Program-made: the position numbers and the translations under genes
Shown here: piece after piece, positions 27,684-36,198 of the stretch
How positions within the stretch are numbered: position 1 is the stretch's first letter
Layout: the number at the start of each line of letters is the position of its first letter
Assembly: GCF_001308265.1 (NCBI RefSeq)
Contig: NZ_CP012023.1
Span: forward strand, 1,750,932 to 1,814,931
DNA length: 64,000 nt
Reading direction: 5' to 3'
Source of the DNA: Celeribacter marinus
GTDB taxonomy: Bacteria; Pseudomonadota; Alphaproteobacteria; Rhodobacterales; Rhodobacteraceae
The notes under the pieces: generated by a model
What the model saw: the letters and a program-made list of their open reading frames with translations, nothing else
Database searches by the model: none
What the model was told of the DNA's origin: nothing

Positions 27684-28526
27684 TTAATCCGCCAACAGGG
27701 TATCGTCGTTAACAGCGTCTTTGACGTCGAGCTCGATGCGCTCAATTGTCGCGTCATTTGTTAAACGTTCAACACCTTCGCGCAAGGCAACATCGGCCAA
27801 CTGCGCTTCGATTTCTTCGCGCATGTCGTCGAGGGACGGAATATCTTGCAGGCGCGTTTCAACCAATTTGATGATGTGCCACCCGAATTGGGTCTGAACG
27901 GGGGCGGAAACTGCACCTTCTTCCATTGCTGCGACCGCCTCTTCAAAGGGGGCAACCATCATGCCTTTTCCAAACCAACCAAGATCACCACCGTTTGGAC
28001 CGGACGGTCCCGTAGATTTCTGACGCGCAAGGTCCGCAAAATCTACGCCGCCATCCAAGTCGACAAGCAAGGCTTTTGCCTCGTCTTCTGTTTCGACGAG
28101 AATATGCGCGGCGCGATATTCGCGCGAGGGTTCCGCGCTAGCATAGGTTTCGTTGTAAAATGCTTCGATAGCCTCATCGGTCATCGCGCGTTCGGCCATT
28201 TCCTCTAAAGCGGCGCCTGCAAATATCGCGCGTGTCTCGTTTTGCATCTGAATTTGTAACGCCTTGTTTGGTTCACCGATGCTTTGGCGCAACACTTCTT
28301 GTTGGATCATTTGCTCCAAAATGCCTGTGAATAACTCATCAACTGGAAGAGTTTGGTATTGCTCGGGCAAAGTTCCGCGCGCGGCAATAACATTGCCCAT
28401 TGTGATGCTGGATCCATTCACCGTTGCAACTACGGTATCTGCTGAAATCTCTTGCGCAAAGAGCGGCGTTGCGGTGAGCGCGGCCTGTGAGATGACAAGA
28501 GCGGCAATAAAACGACGATACTTCAT
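27684..28526 (-). CDS. Parvulin-type peptidyl-prolyl cis-trans isomerase, exported
   Basis: Periplasmic foldase of the PpiC/SurA/PrsA kind, 280 residues. A signal peptide (MKYRRFIAALVISQAALTAT, cleaved around LFAQ) is followed by a SurA-like N-terminal helical region and a parvulin domain, REYRAAHILVETEDEAKAL through GPNGGDLGWFGKGMM and TQFGWHIIKL. The C-terminal tail is short and acidic. It should assist folding of outer-membrane or periplasmic proteins. The ATG at 28526 has AGGA 8-9 bases upstream; the longer frame to 28574 was rejected. It is divergent from secA, which supplies its export route. Confidence 0.92.
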   Translation of the reverse strand: MKYRRFIAALVISQAALTATPLFAQEISADTVVATVNGSSITMGNVIAARGTLPEQYQTLPVDELFTGILEQMIQQEVLRQSIGEPNKALQIQMQNETRAIFAGAALEEMAERAMTDEAIEAFYNETYASAEPSREYRAAHILVETEDEAKALLVDLDGGVDFADLARQKSTGPSGPNGGDLGWFGKGMMVAPFEEAVAAMEEGAVSAPVQTQFGWHIIKLVETRLQDIPSLDDMREEIEAQLADVALREGVERLTNDATIERIELDVKDAVNDDTLLAD

Positions 28527-28706
28527 GTGATTTGTCCTTCCTGGCCCGATCATAGCGGGGCGCAACGTTGACACTACTCTAATGGCCCCTTACATCGCTT
28601 AAGGTCTATAAAGAGGAGCCGTTGCGACCGTTTCTATGGGGTGATGAGCAGCGGAGCAATACCTCCTCTCACACGATCCTGTCAGGACGCATCGAGCGGA
28701 GAAAAT

Positions 28707-31397
28707 ATGCTAGGCATTGGTACACTTGCGAAAAAGGTCTTCGGCACGCCGAATGACCGCAAAATCAAGGCGACCCGACCTATTGTTGAAAAAATCAACG
28801 CTCTGGAAGCAGAGTTTGAGAAACTTGACGATGCAGGCCTGATTGCAAAAACGGACGAATTTAAAAAGCGTGTCGCACAGGGTGAAAGCCTTGATGCGAT
28901 TTTGCCGGAGGCATTCGCCAACTGTCGCGAGGCGGCGCGGCGTGCGCTTGGTCTGCGGGCTTTTGATACCCAGTTGATGGGTGGTATTTTTCTTCATCAG
29001 GGAAATATTGCCGAGATGAAAACGGGCGAGGGCAAAACGCTTGTTGCGACCTTCCCGTCTTATCTCAATGCGCTAACTGGCAAGGGCGTCCACGTTGTGA
29101 CCGTGAACGACTACCTCGCCACCCGTGATGCGGAATGGATGGCCAAAGTATTCGAAGCGTTGGGTATGACCTGTGCGTCGATCTACGGGCAGCAACCCGA
29201 GGATGAAAAGCGCGCGGCCTATGCCTGTGACGTCACCTATGCGACGAATAACGAGCTTGGTTTTGATTACCTGCGCGACAATAGCGCGTCGGATTTGAAC
29301 CGTGTTGTTCAACGCGGCCATAATTTCGCGATTGTCGACGAGGTTGATTCCATCCTGATCGATGAGGCGCGTACACCGCTTATCATTTCTGGCCCGTCCG
29401 ATGATCGCTCAGAGCTATACCAGATCATCGACAAACTGATTCCTGAATTGACGCAAGAGCATTATGAACTTGACGAAAAGACGCGTCAGGTTTCGTTCAC
29501 CGAAGATGGTAACGAGTTTTTGGAGCAACGCTTGCATGCTGCTGGATTGTTGCCCGAGGGGCAGACGCTTTACGATCCCGAGAGCACGACCATCGTTCAT
29601 CACGTGAACCAAGGCTTGCGGGCGCACAAGTTGTTTCAAAACGGCGTGCACTACATCGTGCGTGATGGTCAGGTCGCGCTGATTGACGAGTTTACCGGCC
29701 GTATGATGGCTGGTCGTCGCCTCTCCGAGGGACTTCACCAAGCGATTGAAGCTAAAGAGGGCTGTGCTATTCAGCCTGAAAACGTCACGCTTGCGTCGGT
29801 GACATTCCAAAACTATTTCCGGCTTTACAATACCTTGTCTGGTATGACGGGGACTGCGTTGACCGAAGCGGACGAGTTTATGGAGATCTATAAACTGGGT
29901 GTTGTCGAAGTGCCGACAAACCGGCCGATCACACGCAAAGATGACCATGACCGTGTTTACCGCACAGAAGTAGAAAAGTTGGCCGCTGTGGTGCAATCGG
30001 TACGTGACGCCAATGCAAAGGGTCAGCCGGTTCTTGTCGGGACAACATCGATCGAGAAATCAGAAGAGCTTTCTGGTCTGCTAACGAAAGAGGGTGTTGA
30101 GCACAAAGTTTTGAACGCGCGCCATCACGAAAAAGAAGCGGAAATTGTTGGGGATGCGGGCAAACTCGGTGCGGTGACTATTGCTACAAACATGGCGGGC
30201 CGCGGCACGGACATCAAGCTTGGCGGAAACGTCGAGATGAAAGTTATGGAGGCTATTGCAGCCAACCCAGATGCGAATCCAGACGAAATCCGTGCAACGA
30301 TCCAAGCTGAACACGCCGAAGCTGAAAAAGCCGTTCTTGAGGCCGGTGGTCTGTATGTTTTAGCGACCGAGCGCCACGAAAGCCGCCGTATCGATAACCA
30401 GTTGCGTGGGCGATCCGGTCGTCAGGGCGATCCGGGGCGCTCACTTTTCTTCTTGTCGCTAGAAGATGATTTGATGCGCATTTTTGGCTCCGAGCGCCTA
30501 GATAAAATGCTATCGTCTCTTGGCATGAAAGAGGGTGAGGCGATCATCCACCCTTGGGTGAACAAATCACTCGAAAAAGCGCAGGCCAAGGTTGAGGGCC
30601 GCAATTTCGACATTCGCAAGCAATTGTTGAAATTTGACGATGTGATGAATGATCAGCGCAAAGTGGTCTTTACTCAGCGCCGTGACATCATGGAGTCCTC
30701 AAATGTCAGTGAGATTGTGACGGATATGCGTCACGAAGTGATTGAGGATTTGGTCGAAGCTGCAATCCCACCGAAGTCTTATCCTGACCAGTGGGATACA
30801 GAAAAACTGTATGTCTCAATCATCGAAGCGCTCAATATGGACGTCAAAGTCAAAGAATGGGCCGAAGAAGAAGGCGTTGACGACGAAGTCATCACCGAGC
30901 GTTTGTCAGATGTCACCGACAAAATGATGGCCGACAAAGAAGCTGCGTTCGGATCGGAGCAGTTCCGCCAGATTGAGAAGCAATTCCTGCTCAATACGAT
31001 TGACGCAAAATGGCGTGAGCACCTTTTGACACTTGAGCATTTGCGCTCTGTGATTGGTTTCAGGGGCTATGCGCAACGCGATCCGTTGAACGAGTATAAA
31101 AACGAGAGTTTCCAGCTTTTTGAAACGATGCTCGATAGCCTTCGTGGAGAAGTGACCGCAAAGCTGGCGCGTGTGCGTCCAATGACTGACGAGGAGCGCA
31201 ACACCATGCTTGCGCAGCTTCAGGCTCAGCAATCCCAGTTGGACGGCGATGTGGTAGGTGCGACACCGCAACAAAACCCAAACGCAAAGCCCGGCTTCGA
31301 CGAAGCTGACCCTGAAACATGGGGCGCGCCCGGTCGAAACGATTCTTGCCCATGTGGGTCAGGTCAGAAATTCAAACACTGTCACGGGCGCATATAA
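28707..31397 (+). CDS. secA: Preprotein translocase ATPase SecA
   Basis: Motor ATPase of the Sec export pathway, at the inner membrane with SecYEG. 896 residues with Walker [16 protein letters not shown] near residue 104, [20 protein letters not shown] (DEAD-like box), [14 protein letters not shown] and the C-terminal zinc/SecB-binding tail [14 protein letters not shown] (Cys881, Cys883, Cys892, His893). The tail is intact, so the adjacent mobile region did not disrupt it. The ATG at 28707 is preceded by GGAG; an upstream in-frame ATG at 28641 was rejected because it does not match the conserved N-terminus. No terminator is visible after the stop; the recombinase module begins within 50 bases. 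Confidence 0.98.
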   Translation: MLGIGTLAKKVFGTPNDRKIKATRPIVEKINALEAEFEKLDDAGLIAKTDEFKKRVAQGESLDAILPEAFANCREAARRALGLRAFDTQLMGGIFLHQGNIAEMKTGEGKTLVATFPSYLNALTGKGVHVVTVNDYLATRDAEWMAKVFEALGMTCASIYGQQPEDEKRAAYACDVTYATNNELGFDYLRDNSASDLNRVVQRGHNFAIVDEVDSILIDEARTPLIISGPSDDRSELYQIIDKLIPELTQEHYELDEKTRQVSFTEDGNEFLEQRLHAAGLLPEGQTLYDPESTTIVHHVNQGLRAHKLFQNGVHYIVRDGQVALIDEFTGRMMAGRRLSEGLHQAIEAKEGCAIQPENVTLASVTFQNYFRLYNTLSGMTGTALTEADEFMEIYKLGVVEVPTNRPITRKDDHDRVYRTEVEKLAAVVQSVRDANAKGQPVLVGTTSIEKSEELSGLLTKEGVEHKVLNARHHEKEAEIVGDAGKLGAVTIATNMAGRGTDIKLGGNVEMKVMEAIAANPDANPDEIRATIQAEHAEAEKAVLEAGGLYVLATERHESRRIDNQLRGRSGRQGDPGRSLFFLSLEDDLMRIFGSERLDKMLSSLGMKEGEAIIHPWVNKSLEKAQAKVEGRNFDIRKQLLKFDDVMNDQRKVVFTQRRDIMESSNVSEIVTDMRHEVIEDLVEAAIPPKSYPDQWDTEKLYVSIIEALNMDVKVKEWAEEEGVDDEVITERLSDVTDKMMADKEAAFGSEQFRQIEKQFLLNTIDAKWREHLLTLEHLRSVIGFRGYAQRDPLNEYKNESFQLFETMLDSLRGEVTAKLARVRPMTDEERNTMLAQLQAQQSQLDGDVVGATPQQNPNAKPGFDEADPETWGAPGRNDSCPCGSGQKFKHCHGRI

Positions 31398-31444
31398 ATC
31401 TGTTTAATAACAGTGATTTAACAATCAATTGCAAAGCATAAAAT

Positions 31445-31506
31445 GTTATGCAATTGTTATGCAAATGGCGATTTTGCATAGGTTGTTAGGCATTTGTTAG
31501 GCAAAA
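31445..31506 (+). repeat. Candidate recombination site: four 11-bp repeats around an 8-7-8 inverted repeat
   Basis: Two abutting pairs of an 11-bp repeat are present: GTTATGCAATT and GTTATGCAAAT (31445-31466), then GTTAGGCATTT and GTTAGGCAAAA (31485-31506). Between them a perfect inverted repeat TATGCAAA-7 nt-TTTGCATA spans 31458-31480. Two 8-bp arms around a 7-bp spacer is the layout of a tyrosine-recombinase core site, and flanking direct repeats recall arm sites. It lies between the secA stop and the first recombinase, whose TTG start is inside the third repeat unit. Function is inference; the repeats are directly seen. Confidence 0.55.
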
Positions 31507-32783
31507 CTGAGGGCGAGTTTGAAGAAAAGCTGCTTGATGGAAGGGTGCTATTGTTTAGTCGCAATGGCATTTTCCAAGTGCGTTTGTACAAAGGCACACG
31601 GCAATACATCTACAAGAGTCTTAAGACACGTGACTTAAACAAAGCACGTGATTTGGCAGTACGTGCACACTATGAGTTAGAGTTTCGCAAAGAAGAGCAG
31701 CTGCCACTGCAGATTAAGCGTTTCAGTGAAGTGCTGAACGAATATGCCAAACTGCGTGAGAGCCAAAACGCACGTGGCACTTACCGTCACAGCAACAAAG
31801 CCAACCAACAACAGACAAGTGATTACATGCTGCGCCAAATAGTGCGTGTGAGCAAGTTTTGGCATGAGTTCTGTGGCAAGAAGCCAGTTGATAAGATAGA
31901 TAATGCACTGCTGCGTGACTACGTTGATTGGCGACGTGACTACTATCACCGTATGCCAGTAGAGCAGCGTCCAAAGAACCACAGCTTAAATCCAGCAGAT
32001 AAAACACTTGAGTGGGAAACTACCTTTGCACTCACTGTGCTTAAGTTTGCACAAGAACGTGGCTACAGAGGCAACAAACCAACACCAACATTTAGGCACA
32101 AAGCGCAGCGCACTAAAACACGCCCAGCATTCACACTGCGCGAATATAGCGTGTTGTACAAAGGCATTAGGCGCTGGATGCATGAGGAGAAAGACAATGC
32201 TCGTTGGCGCTACACACGTGAGTTGCTGCGCGACTATGTGCTTGTCCTTGCCAACAGCGGCATGCGTGTAGGAGAAGCTAATAACTTGCGTGTGGGTGAC
32301 TTAGAAAAGTTCACAGACGAACGTGGGCGCGAGAACTATGCATTTAATGTGAACGGCAAGACTGGAAAGCGTTATGTTATTCTACGTGCTAACGCTGCAA
32401 GATATGTGGAACGTACACTTGAACGCAATTCTCGTTGGCAAGAAGAGTGGGCACGTACGGCAGCAGTTGGTGCAAAACAACACAGTCGTAAAACAGCACA
32501 GCATGATGATTGGCTGTTTAGAATGCCAGATGGCAACAAAATTATCACGCTGATTGATCAATTTAACGAAGTGCTTAAGCGTGAAAACATCACTCATAAT
32601 GCTGATGGTGAGAAGTATACGCTGTACAGCTTAAGACACTTTTATGCTGTGCAGATGCTGAGACACGGCAAAGTTAATGTGTTTGATATCGCCCGTAACA
32701 TGGGCACCAGTGTGCAGATTATTGAAAGCTACTACGGCAAACATGCCACTGCACAAGAACTTGCTACGAGGTTGGGTGGGTAA
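31494..32783 (+). CDS. Tyrosine recombinase / phage-type integrase
   Basis: Site-specific recombinase of 429 residues. The N-terminal part reads like an arm-binding/AP2-like domain (FQVRLYKGTRQYIYKSLKTR), followed by a SAM-like core-binding domain (about 100-215) and a C-terminal catalytic domain. Catalytic residues seen are the first Arg in NSGMRVGEANNL, a beta-hairpin Lys in VNGKTGKRYV, Arg381 in YSLRHFY and the nucleophile Tyr at 413 or 414 in IIESYYGKHA. The usual first His of the HxxR box is Tyr378 here, a variation found in some phage integrases. The start is uncertain: TTG 31494 is the first possible codon after an in-frame stop. AT-richer than its neighbours, so probably acquired. Confidence 0.85.
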   Translation: MLGKTEGEFEEKLLDGRVLLFSRNGIFQVRLYKGTRQYIYKSLKTRDLNKARDLAVRAHYELEFRKEEQLPLQIKRFSEVLNEYAKLRESQNARGTYRHSNKANQQQTSDYMLRQIVRVSKFWHEFCGKKPVDKIDNALLRDYVDWRRDYYHRMPVEQRPKNHSLNPADKTLEWETTFALTVLKFAQERGYRGNKPTPTFRHKAQRTKTRPAFTLREYSVLYKGIRRWMHEEKDNARWRYTRELLRDYVLVLANSGMRVGEANNLRVGDLEKFTDERGRENYAFNVNGKTGKRYVILRANAARYVERTLERNSRWQEEWARTAAVGAKQHSRKTAQHDDWLFRMPDGNKIITLIDQFNEVLKRENITHNADGEKYTLYSLRHFYAVQMLRHGKVNVFDIARNMGTSVQIIESYYGKHATAQELATRLGG

Positions 32784-32788
32784 AAAGG

Positions 32789-32804
32789 GTAGGTTCGAAC
32801 CTAC
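32789..32804. repeat. 16-bp perfect palindrome between the two convergent recombinases
   Basis: GTAGGTTCGAACCTAC lies in the 27 bases separating the two stop codons. It is nearly a tRNA T-arm (stem GTAGG/CCTAC around TTCGAA, one base short of the 7-nt loop). It could be a short bidirectional hairpin or part of a tRNA-derived attachment sequence. Confidence 0.5.
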
Positions 32805-32810
32805 TGTTTG

Positions 32811-33377
32811 CTAGAGCAACTCCACAGCGTTTGCCATCTGCTCATCATTCACATCAATATATCGCTGTGTGACAGAAATTGAACTGTGCCCAGCAAGTTC
32901 AGCCAACACACGAACGCCAATTCCCTTGTTCGCCAATCGCGTAATGAATGTTCTGCGAGGACTATGACTGCTGGCACCTTGTAGTCCACAAGCATGGAAT
33001 ATGTTGAGGAACAGCTGACACATGGTGTTTGCACTAAAGTGCCCCCCTTTCTGACTGCGAAACAACGGCGCTGCAGCGTCTACGCAGCGTGTACACTGCT
33101 GATACTCAGTAAGCACTTGGGCAAGCTGCTTGTTGACGAACACTGTGCGTGTACGTGCGCCTTTGGTTTGTGTCTTTGACAGCGTGAACTGACTGCGTGG
33201 CTTTTGCTCTTCATCAAACACATCACCAAAGCGCAGTGCTGCAACTTCCTTTGCTCGCAGCCCTGTGTTCATAGCCAGCAGTAATATGGTTTTGTCACGT
33301 ACCGTGTGTTTGCGTGTTGCGCAGTCGCGTAAGGCTCGCTTCAATTGAGCGTCTGTGAGTGTTAGTGCTTGTGCCAT
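32811..33377 (-). CDS. Minimal tyrosine recombinase (catalytic domain only)
   Basis: A 188-residue tyrosine recombinase that lacks the usual N-terminal core-binding domain. The whole catalytic set is present: Arg41 (NTGLRAKEVAAL), Lys73, His138 and Arg141 (SHSPRRTFITRLA), His164 (LAGHSSISVTQRYI) and Tyr173. The size is like that of the FimB/FimE DNA invertases rather than XerC/D (about 300). It is intact, so probably functional, perhaps together with the larger recombinase facing it. The ATG at 33377 has GAGG 6 bases upstream; an extension to 33410 is unlikely. A 10-bp inverted repeat pair lies upstream of its start. Origin is likely phage or integrative element. Confidence 0.88.
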   Translation of the reverse strand: MAQALTLTDAQLKRALRDCATRKHTVRDKTILLLAMNTGLRAKEVAALRFGDVFDEEQKPRSQFTLSKTQTKGARTRTVFVNKQLAQVLTEYQQCTRCVDAAAPLFRSQKGGHFSANTMCQLFLNIFHACGLQGASSHSPRRTFITRLANKGIGVRVLAELAGHSSISVTQRYIDVNDEQMANAVELL

Positions 33378-33679
33378 ATCAACCTCAAATATCACGTTGG
33401 TTACGCACAAACGTAAAGTCTGATATTCGGTTTGGGCAACCAGAATACTGAGATTTGAATCCTGTTCGATAACAGTTGGTTATGCGTTAATATCAGACAA
33501 TACTTATTCTATGACATTTGAGCTTGAGCCATAGCTGTTCATTTGCAGTGTGTATTTGTATTTGGATTGTTGTTTGCGTCACTGCTACGCAGTTCCACAA
33601 TCGCTTCTCTGTTGTTCACTTTCGCATTCGCTCAAGTTCTCAACAGCTTCAGCATTGTTTTATCACTGATACTTAATGG
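33378..33679. other. Non-coding stretch between the minimal recombinase and the IS element
   Basis: 302 bases, AT-rich, without a convincing gene on either strand (a 67-codon frame at 33543 has low-complexity Ser/Leu/Phe composition and no ribosome site). It holds near-identical direct repeats GTTGGTTACGC (33396-33406) and GTTGGTTATGC (33475-33485), a 10-bp inverted repeat pair (separate entry), and a small TGCGT-7 nt-ACGCA inverted repeat at 33575-33591. It is likely the promoter/attachment side of the recombinase module, cut at its right end by the IS. Confidence 0.5.
33418..33498. repeat. 10-bp perfect inverted repeat pair upstream of the minimal recombinase
   Basis: GTCTGATATT at 33418-33427 and AATATCAGAC at 33489-33498 enclose 61 bases. 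They lie 41 bases upstream of the recombinase start, so the enclosed DNA is in promoter position. This could be an operator pair or a small invertible segment. Confidence 0.6.
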
Positions 33680-33765
33680 TGTCAACGGCAGAGTAAAATT
33701 GGACCAAAGGGCAGCGCAAAATGTTGCCACATTGAAGGTGGCGTGATGAGGGTGCAGCCGTAGGC

Positions 33766-33817
33766 CAGCATCCGGGCGGCCGCGCTTGTCATATAGCTGG
33801 CGGTTGCCCGGATGCTG
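33766..33817. repeat. 12-bp inverted repeat inside the left end of the IS
   Basis: CAGCATCCGGGC and GCCCGGATGCTG form a perfect 12-bp stem with a 28-nt loop downstream of istB. Probably a transcription stop or an IS end structure. Confidence 0.65.
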
Positions 33818-33851
33818 TGGCCCGTCAGGGCCAATCTGTGCTGATTGTGGT

Positions 33852-34616
33852 TTAGGTTTTGGGTGTTGCCTGACGCGCCTTGCTCTGGCCAAGGCGGTAG
33901 CTTTCGCCATTCATCTCAAGGATGTTGACGTGGTGGGTTAGGCGGTCGAGCAGCGCGCCTGTCAGGCGTTCTGATCCAAAGGTCTCGGTCCATTCGTCAA
34001 ATGGCAGGTTGCTTGTGATCAGCGTGGATCCGCGCTCGTAGCGTTGGGAGATCAACTCGAACAAAAGCTCGGCCCCTGTTTTGCTCAACGGCACAAAGCC
34101 CAACTCGTCGATGATCAGCAGCCTGTAACCCACCATCTGCTTCTGAAGCCGCAGGAGCCTGCGTTCATCTCGGGCCTCCATCAGCTCGTGAACCAGCGCT
34201 GCAGCCGTGACAAAGCCGACAGACAGGCCTTTTTGACAGGCAGATAGGCCAAGGCCCAAGGCGACATGCGTTTTGCCGGTGCCTGAGGGACCGAGCGCTA
34301 TGACATTCTCGCGCCGGTCAATCCATTCGCAACGCGCCAACTCCAGCACCTGCATCTTGTTCAAGGCAGGGATTGCCTTGAAGTCGAAGCTGTCCAGGCT
34401 TTTGACGGCCGGGAACTTGGCCGCTTTGATGCGCCGTTCGATCATCCGCCGTTCACGGTCGATCATTTCCAATTCGACCAAACGTGCAAGGAACTGAACA
34501 TGGTCATGCCCCTCTGTGGCGCATTGCCGGGCCAGTTTGCCATATTCCCGCAACACTGTTGGCAAGCGGAGAGATTTGAGCCGGTGATCTAGTAGGATTT
34601 GAGGCGCTTGTGTCAT
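33852..34616 (-). CDS. istB: IS21-family transposition helper ATPase IstB
   Basis: AAA+ ATPase that assists the IstA transposase in target selection, 254 residues from ATG 34616. DnaC-like motifs are Walker A ALGPSGTGKTHVALGLG and Walker B LLIIDELGFVPLS. RLTGALLDRLTHHVNILEM is near the C-terminus, with the sensor/arginine region before it. The N-terminal helical part (LDHRLKSLRLPTVLREY) contacts IstA in the family. A longer open frame upstream lies inside istA and was rejected because the ATG overlaps the istA stop (ATGA), the usual coupling. Intact, so the element may still be mobile. Confidence 0.95.
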   Translation of the reverse strand: MTQAPQILLDHRLKSLRLPTVLREYGKLARQCATEGHDHVQFLARLVELEMIDRERRMIERRIKAAKFPAVKSLDSFDFKAIPALNKMQVLELARCEWIDRRENVIALGPSGTGKTHVALGLGLSACQKGLSVGFVTAAALVHELMEARDERRLLRLQKQMVGYRLLIIDELGFVPLSKTGAELLFELISQRYERGSTLITSNLPFDEWTETFGSERLTGALLDRLTHHVNILEMNGESYRLGQSKARQATPKT

Positions 34617-36145
34617 GCGGCTTTCCCCCGCTTCATCAGGGACATGTAACTGGCCGCCGACGTCGTGCCAACATTGGCCTTTGGCAGATATGGATAGACA
34701 TCCAGGTCCAGTTTGGGCGGTCGCTTCTCGACCTGGCACAAGACAAGATGCTTGATGGCATCAAAACCGATCGCGCCCATGCGCAGCGCATTTTTGACGG
34801 CGACATTCAGATCGGCCATCTCGAACGTTTCCAAGAGCCGCAAGACCTGCACATACTCGCGCCGGCCAGCCTTGATCATGCGGGCCTCCATCAAGCGGCG
34901 CAGGGTCGCAAAATCTTCTGGCAGTTCCCATGCGACCAGCGGAGCAGCTTGATCCAGAGCCCCGGTCTTTTGCTCCAACAGCGGCAGATAGTGAACAGGA
35001 TCAAAGACCATGTCTTCGCGGTCCCAGCACCGCGGGTGGCGGGCGATCACATCGCCACCACAGCCAATGACGACCCGATCGACATAGCCGCGGACCCAGA
35101 CGTCACGGTGGCCATAAGCAACGGGCACCGAGTCATCATTGGTTTTGTAGCGCACCAGGGATTGCGAGTTCACCTGGCCACTGGACTGATCGCAGGCATC
35201 AAATGGAGACGCCGGCAGATCCATCATCGCTTCAAGGTCGCGGGCCAGTCGTTGCCCGATGCTGTCGCCATGCCCGCGCAAGACATCCGTCTGGCGCTTG
35301 CGGCATTGCTCTTCCAGCCAGAGGTTAAAAGCCTCCCAGGTCGGGAACTGAGGCATCGGCACCATGAAGTTGCGCCGCGCATACCCGACCAGCCCCTCAA
35401 CAGCGCCTTTGTCATTGCCCTTGCCGGGGCGACCATAACGATCCTGGATGAGGTAATGCGACAGGAACCCGCTGAACAGTTTGGTCCGTTTGCGCGAACC
35501 GCCCGGCAGGATCTTCGCAACAAGGCATCGGTCATTGTCATAAAGAACCGACTGTGGAACCTTGCCGAAGAAAGCAAAAGCATGGACGTGACCGTCAACC
35601 CAAGCTTCAGACACCGCCGCAGGGTAAGCACGCACAAAGCAGGCGTCACTGTAGGGCAAATCAAGTGCAAAGAAATGCGCCTTCTGCTCAACCCCGCCGA
35701 TTACAACCATGGCTTCGCCGAAATCCGCTTGGGCGTGGCCAGGGGCATGGGCCAGCGGCACAAACATCTCCCGCCTGCGCCGGCCATGTTCCCGGACGTA
35801 ATTCTTGACCGTCGTGTAGCCGCCCATGAAGCCATGCTCATCGCGCAGCCTCTCAAAAACCCGTTTGGCAGTGTGCCTTTGCTTGCGGTTCCGGTTGAGG
35901 TCGTCCTGCAACCACTGATCGATGAAGCCGGTGAACCCGTCCAACTTGGGCCGCTTGATCTGCGCCGTTCGTTGATATCCGGGCGGGACCGAAAACATCA
36001 TCATCTTCGCCACGCTCGCACGCGATATCCCAAAATGGTTCGCTGCCGCCCGTTCGCTCATGCCGCCCCGACGCGCGAGGCGGACCTTCCTGTAAAGTTC
36101 CACGCTGAAAATACCCCCGCCCTCCCTGCAAACAGAAAGGGCCAA
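34613..36145 (-). CDS. istA: IS21-family transposase IstA
   Basis: DDE transposase of about 500 residues. An N-terminal helix-turn-helix (SERAAANHFGISRASVAKMM) is followed by a retroviral-integrase-type core: Asp in QADFGEAMVVIGG, Asp in VLYDNDRCLV and Glu in DKGAVEGLVGYARRN. The C-terminal part contacts IstB in the family. The start is unsure: TTG 36145 opens the frame; the family N-terminus begins around FSVELYRKVRLA, where an ATT (36112) or GTG (36103) follows a very strong GGGAGGGCGGGGG ribosome site. No frameshift is seen. Confidence 0.93.
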   Translation of the reverse strand: MALSVCREGGGIFSVELYRKVRLARRGGMSERAAANHFGISRASVAKMMMFSVPPGYQRTAQIKRPKLDGFTGFIDQWLQDDLNRNRKQRHTAKRVFERLRDEHGFMGGYTTVKNYVREHGRRRREMFVPLAHAPGHAQADFGEAMVVIGGVEQKAHFFALDLPYSDACFVRAYPAAVSEAWVDGHVHAFAFFGKVPQSVLYDNDRCLVAKILPGGSRKRTKLFSGFLSHYLIQDRYGRPGKGNDKGAVEGLVGYARRNFMVPMPQFPTWEAFNLWLEEQCRKRQTDVLRGHGDSIGQRLARDLEAMMDLPASPFDACDQSSGQVNSQSLVRYKTNDDSVPVAYGHRDVWVRGYVDRVVIGCGGDVIARHPRCWDREDMVFDPVHYLPLLEQKTGALDQAAPLVAWELPEDFATLRRLMEARMIKAGRREYVQVLRLLETFEMADLNVAVKNALRMGAIGFDAIKHLVLCQVEKRPPKLDLDVYPYLPKANVGTTSAASYMSLMKRGKAA

Positions 36146-36198
36146 AGTGGCAAAGTTTTACTCTGCCCGCAGCAAGACAATCTCGCCACTTCCATGGC

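Noticed and set aside
31406..33673. Apparent terminal inverted repeats of the recombinase module (CAGTGAT...CAAT near 31411 and its reverse near 33660)
   Set aside because: Only 7 bp match without a gap and the rest needs an insertion in AT-rich DNA; likely chance.
33543..33746. 67-codon plus-strand frame to the right of the minimal recombinase
   Set aside because: No ribosome site, low-complexity Ser/Leu/Phe composition, and it runs into the IS end.
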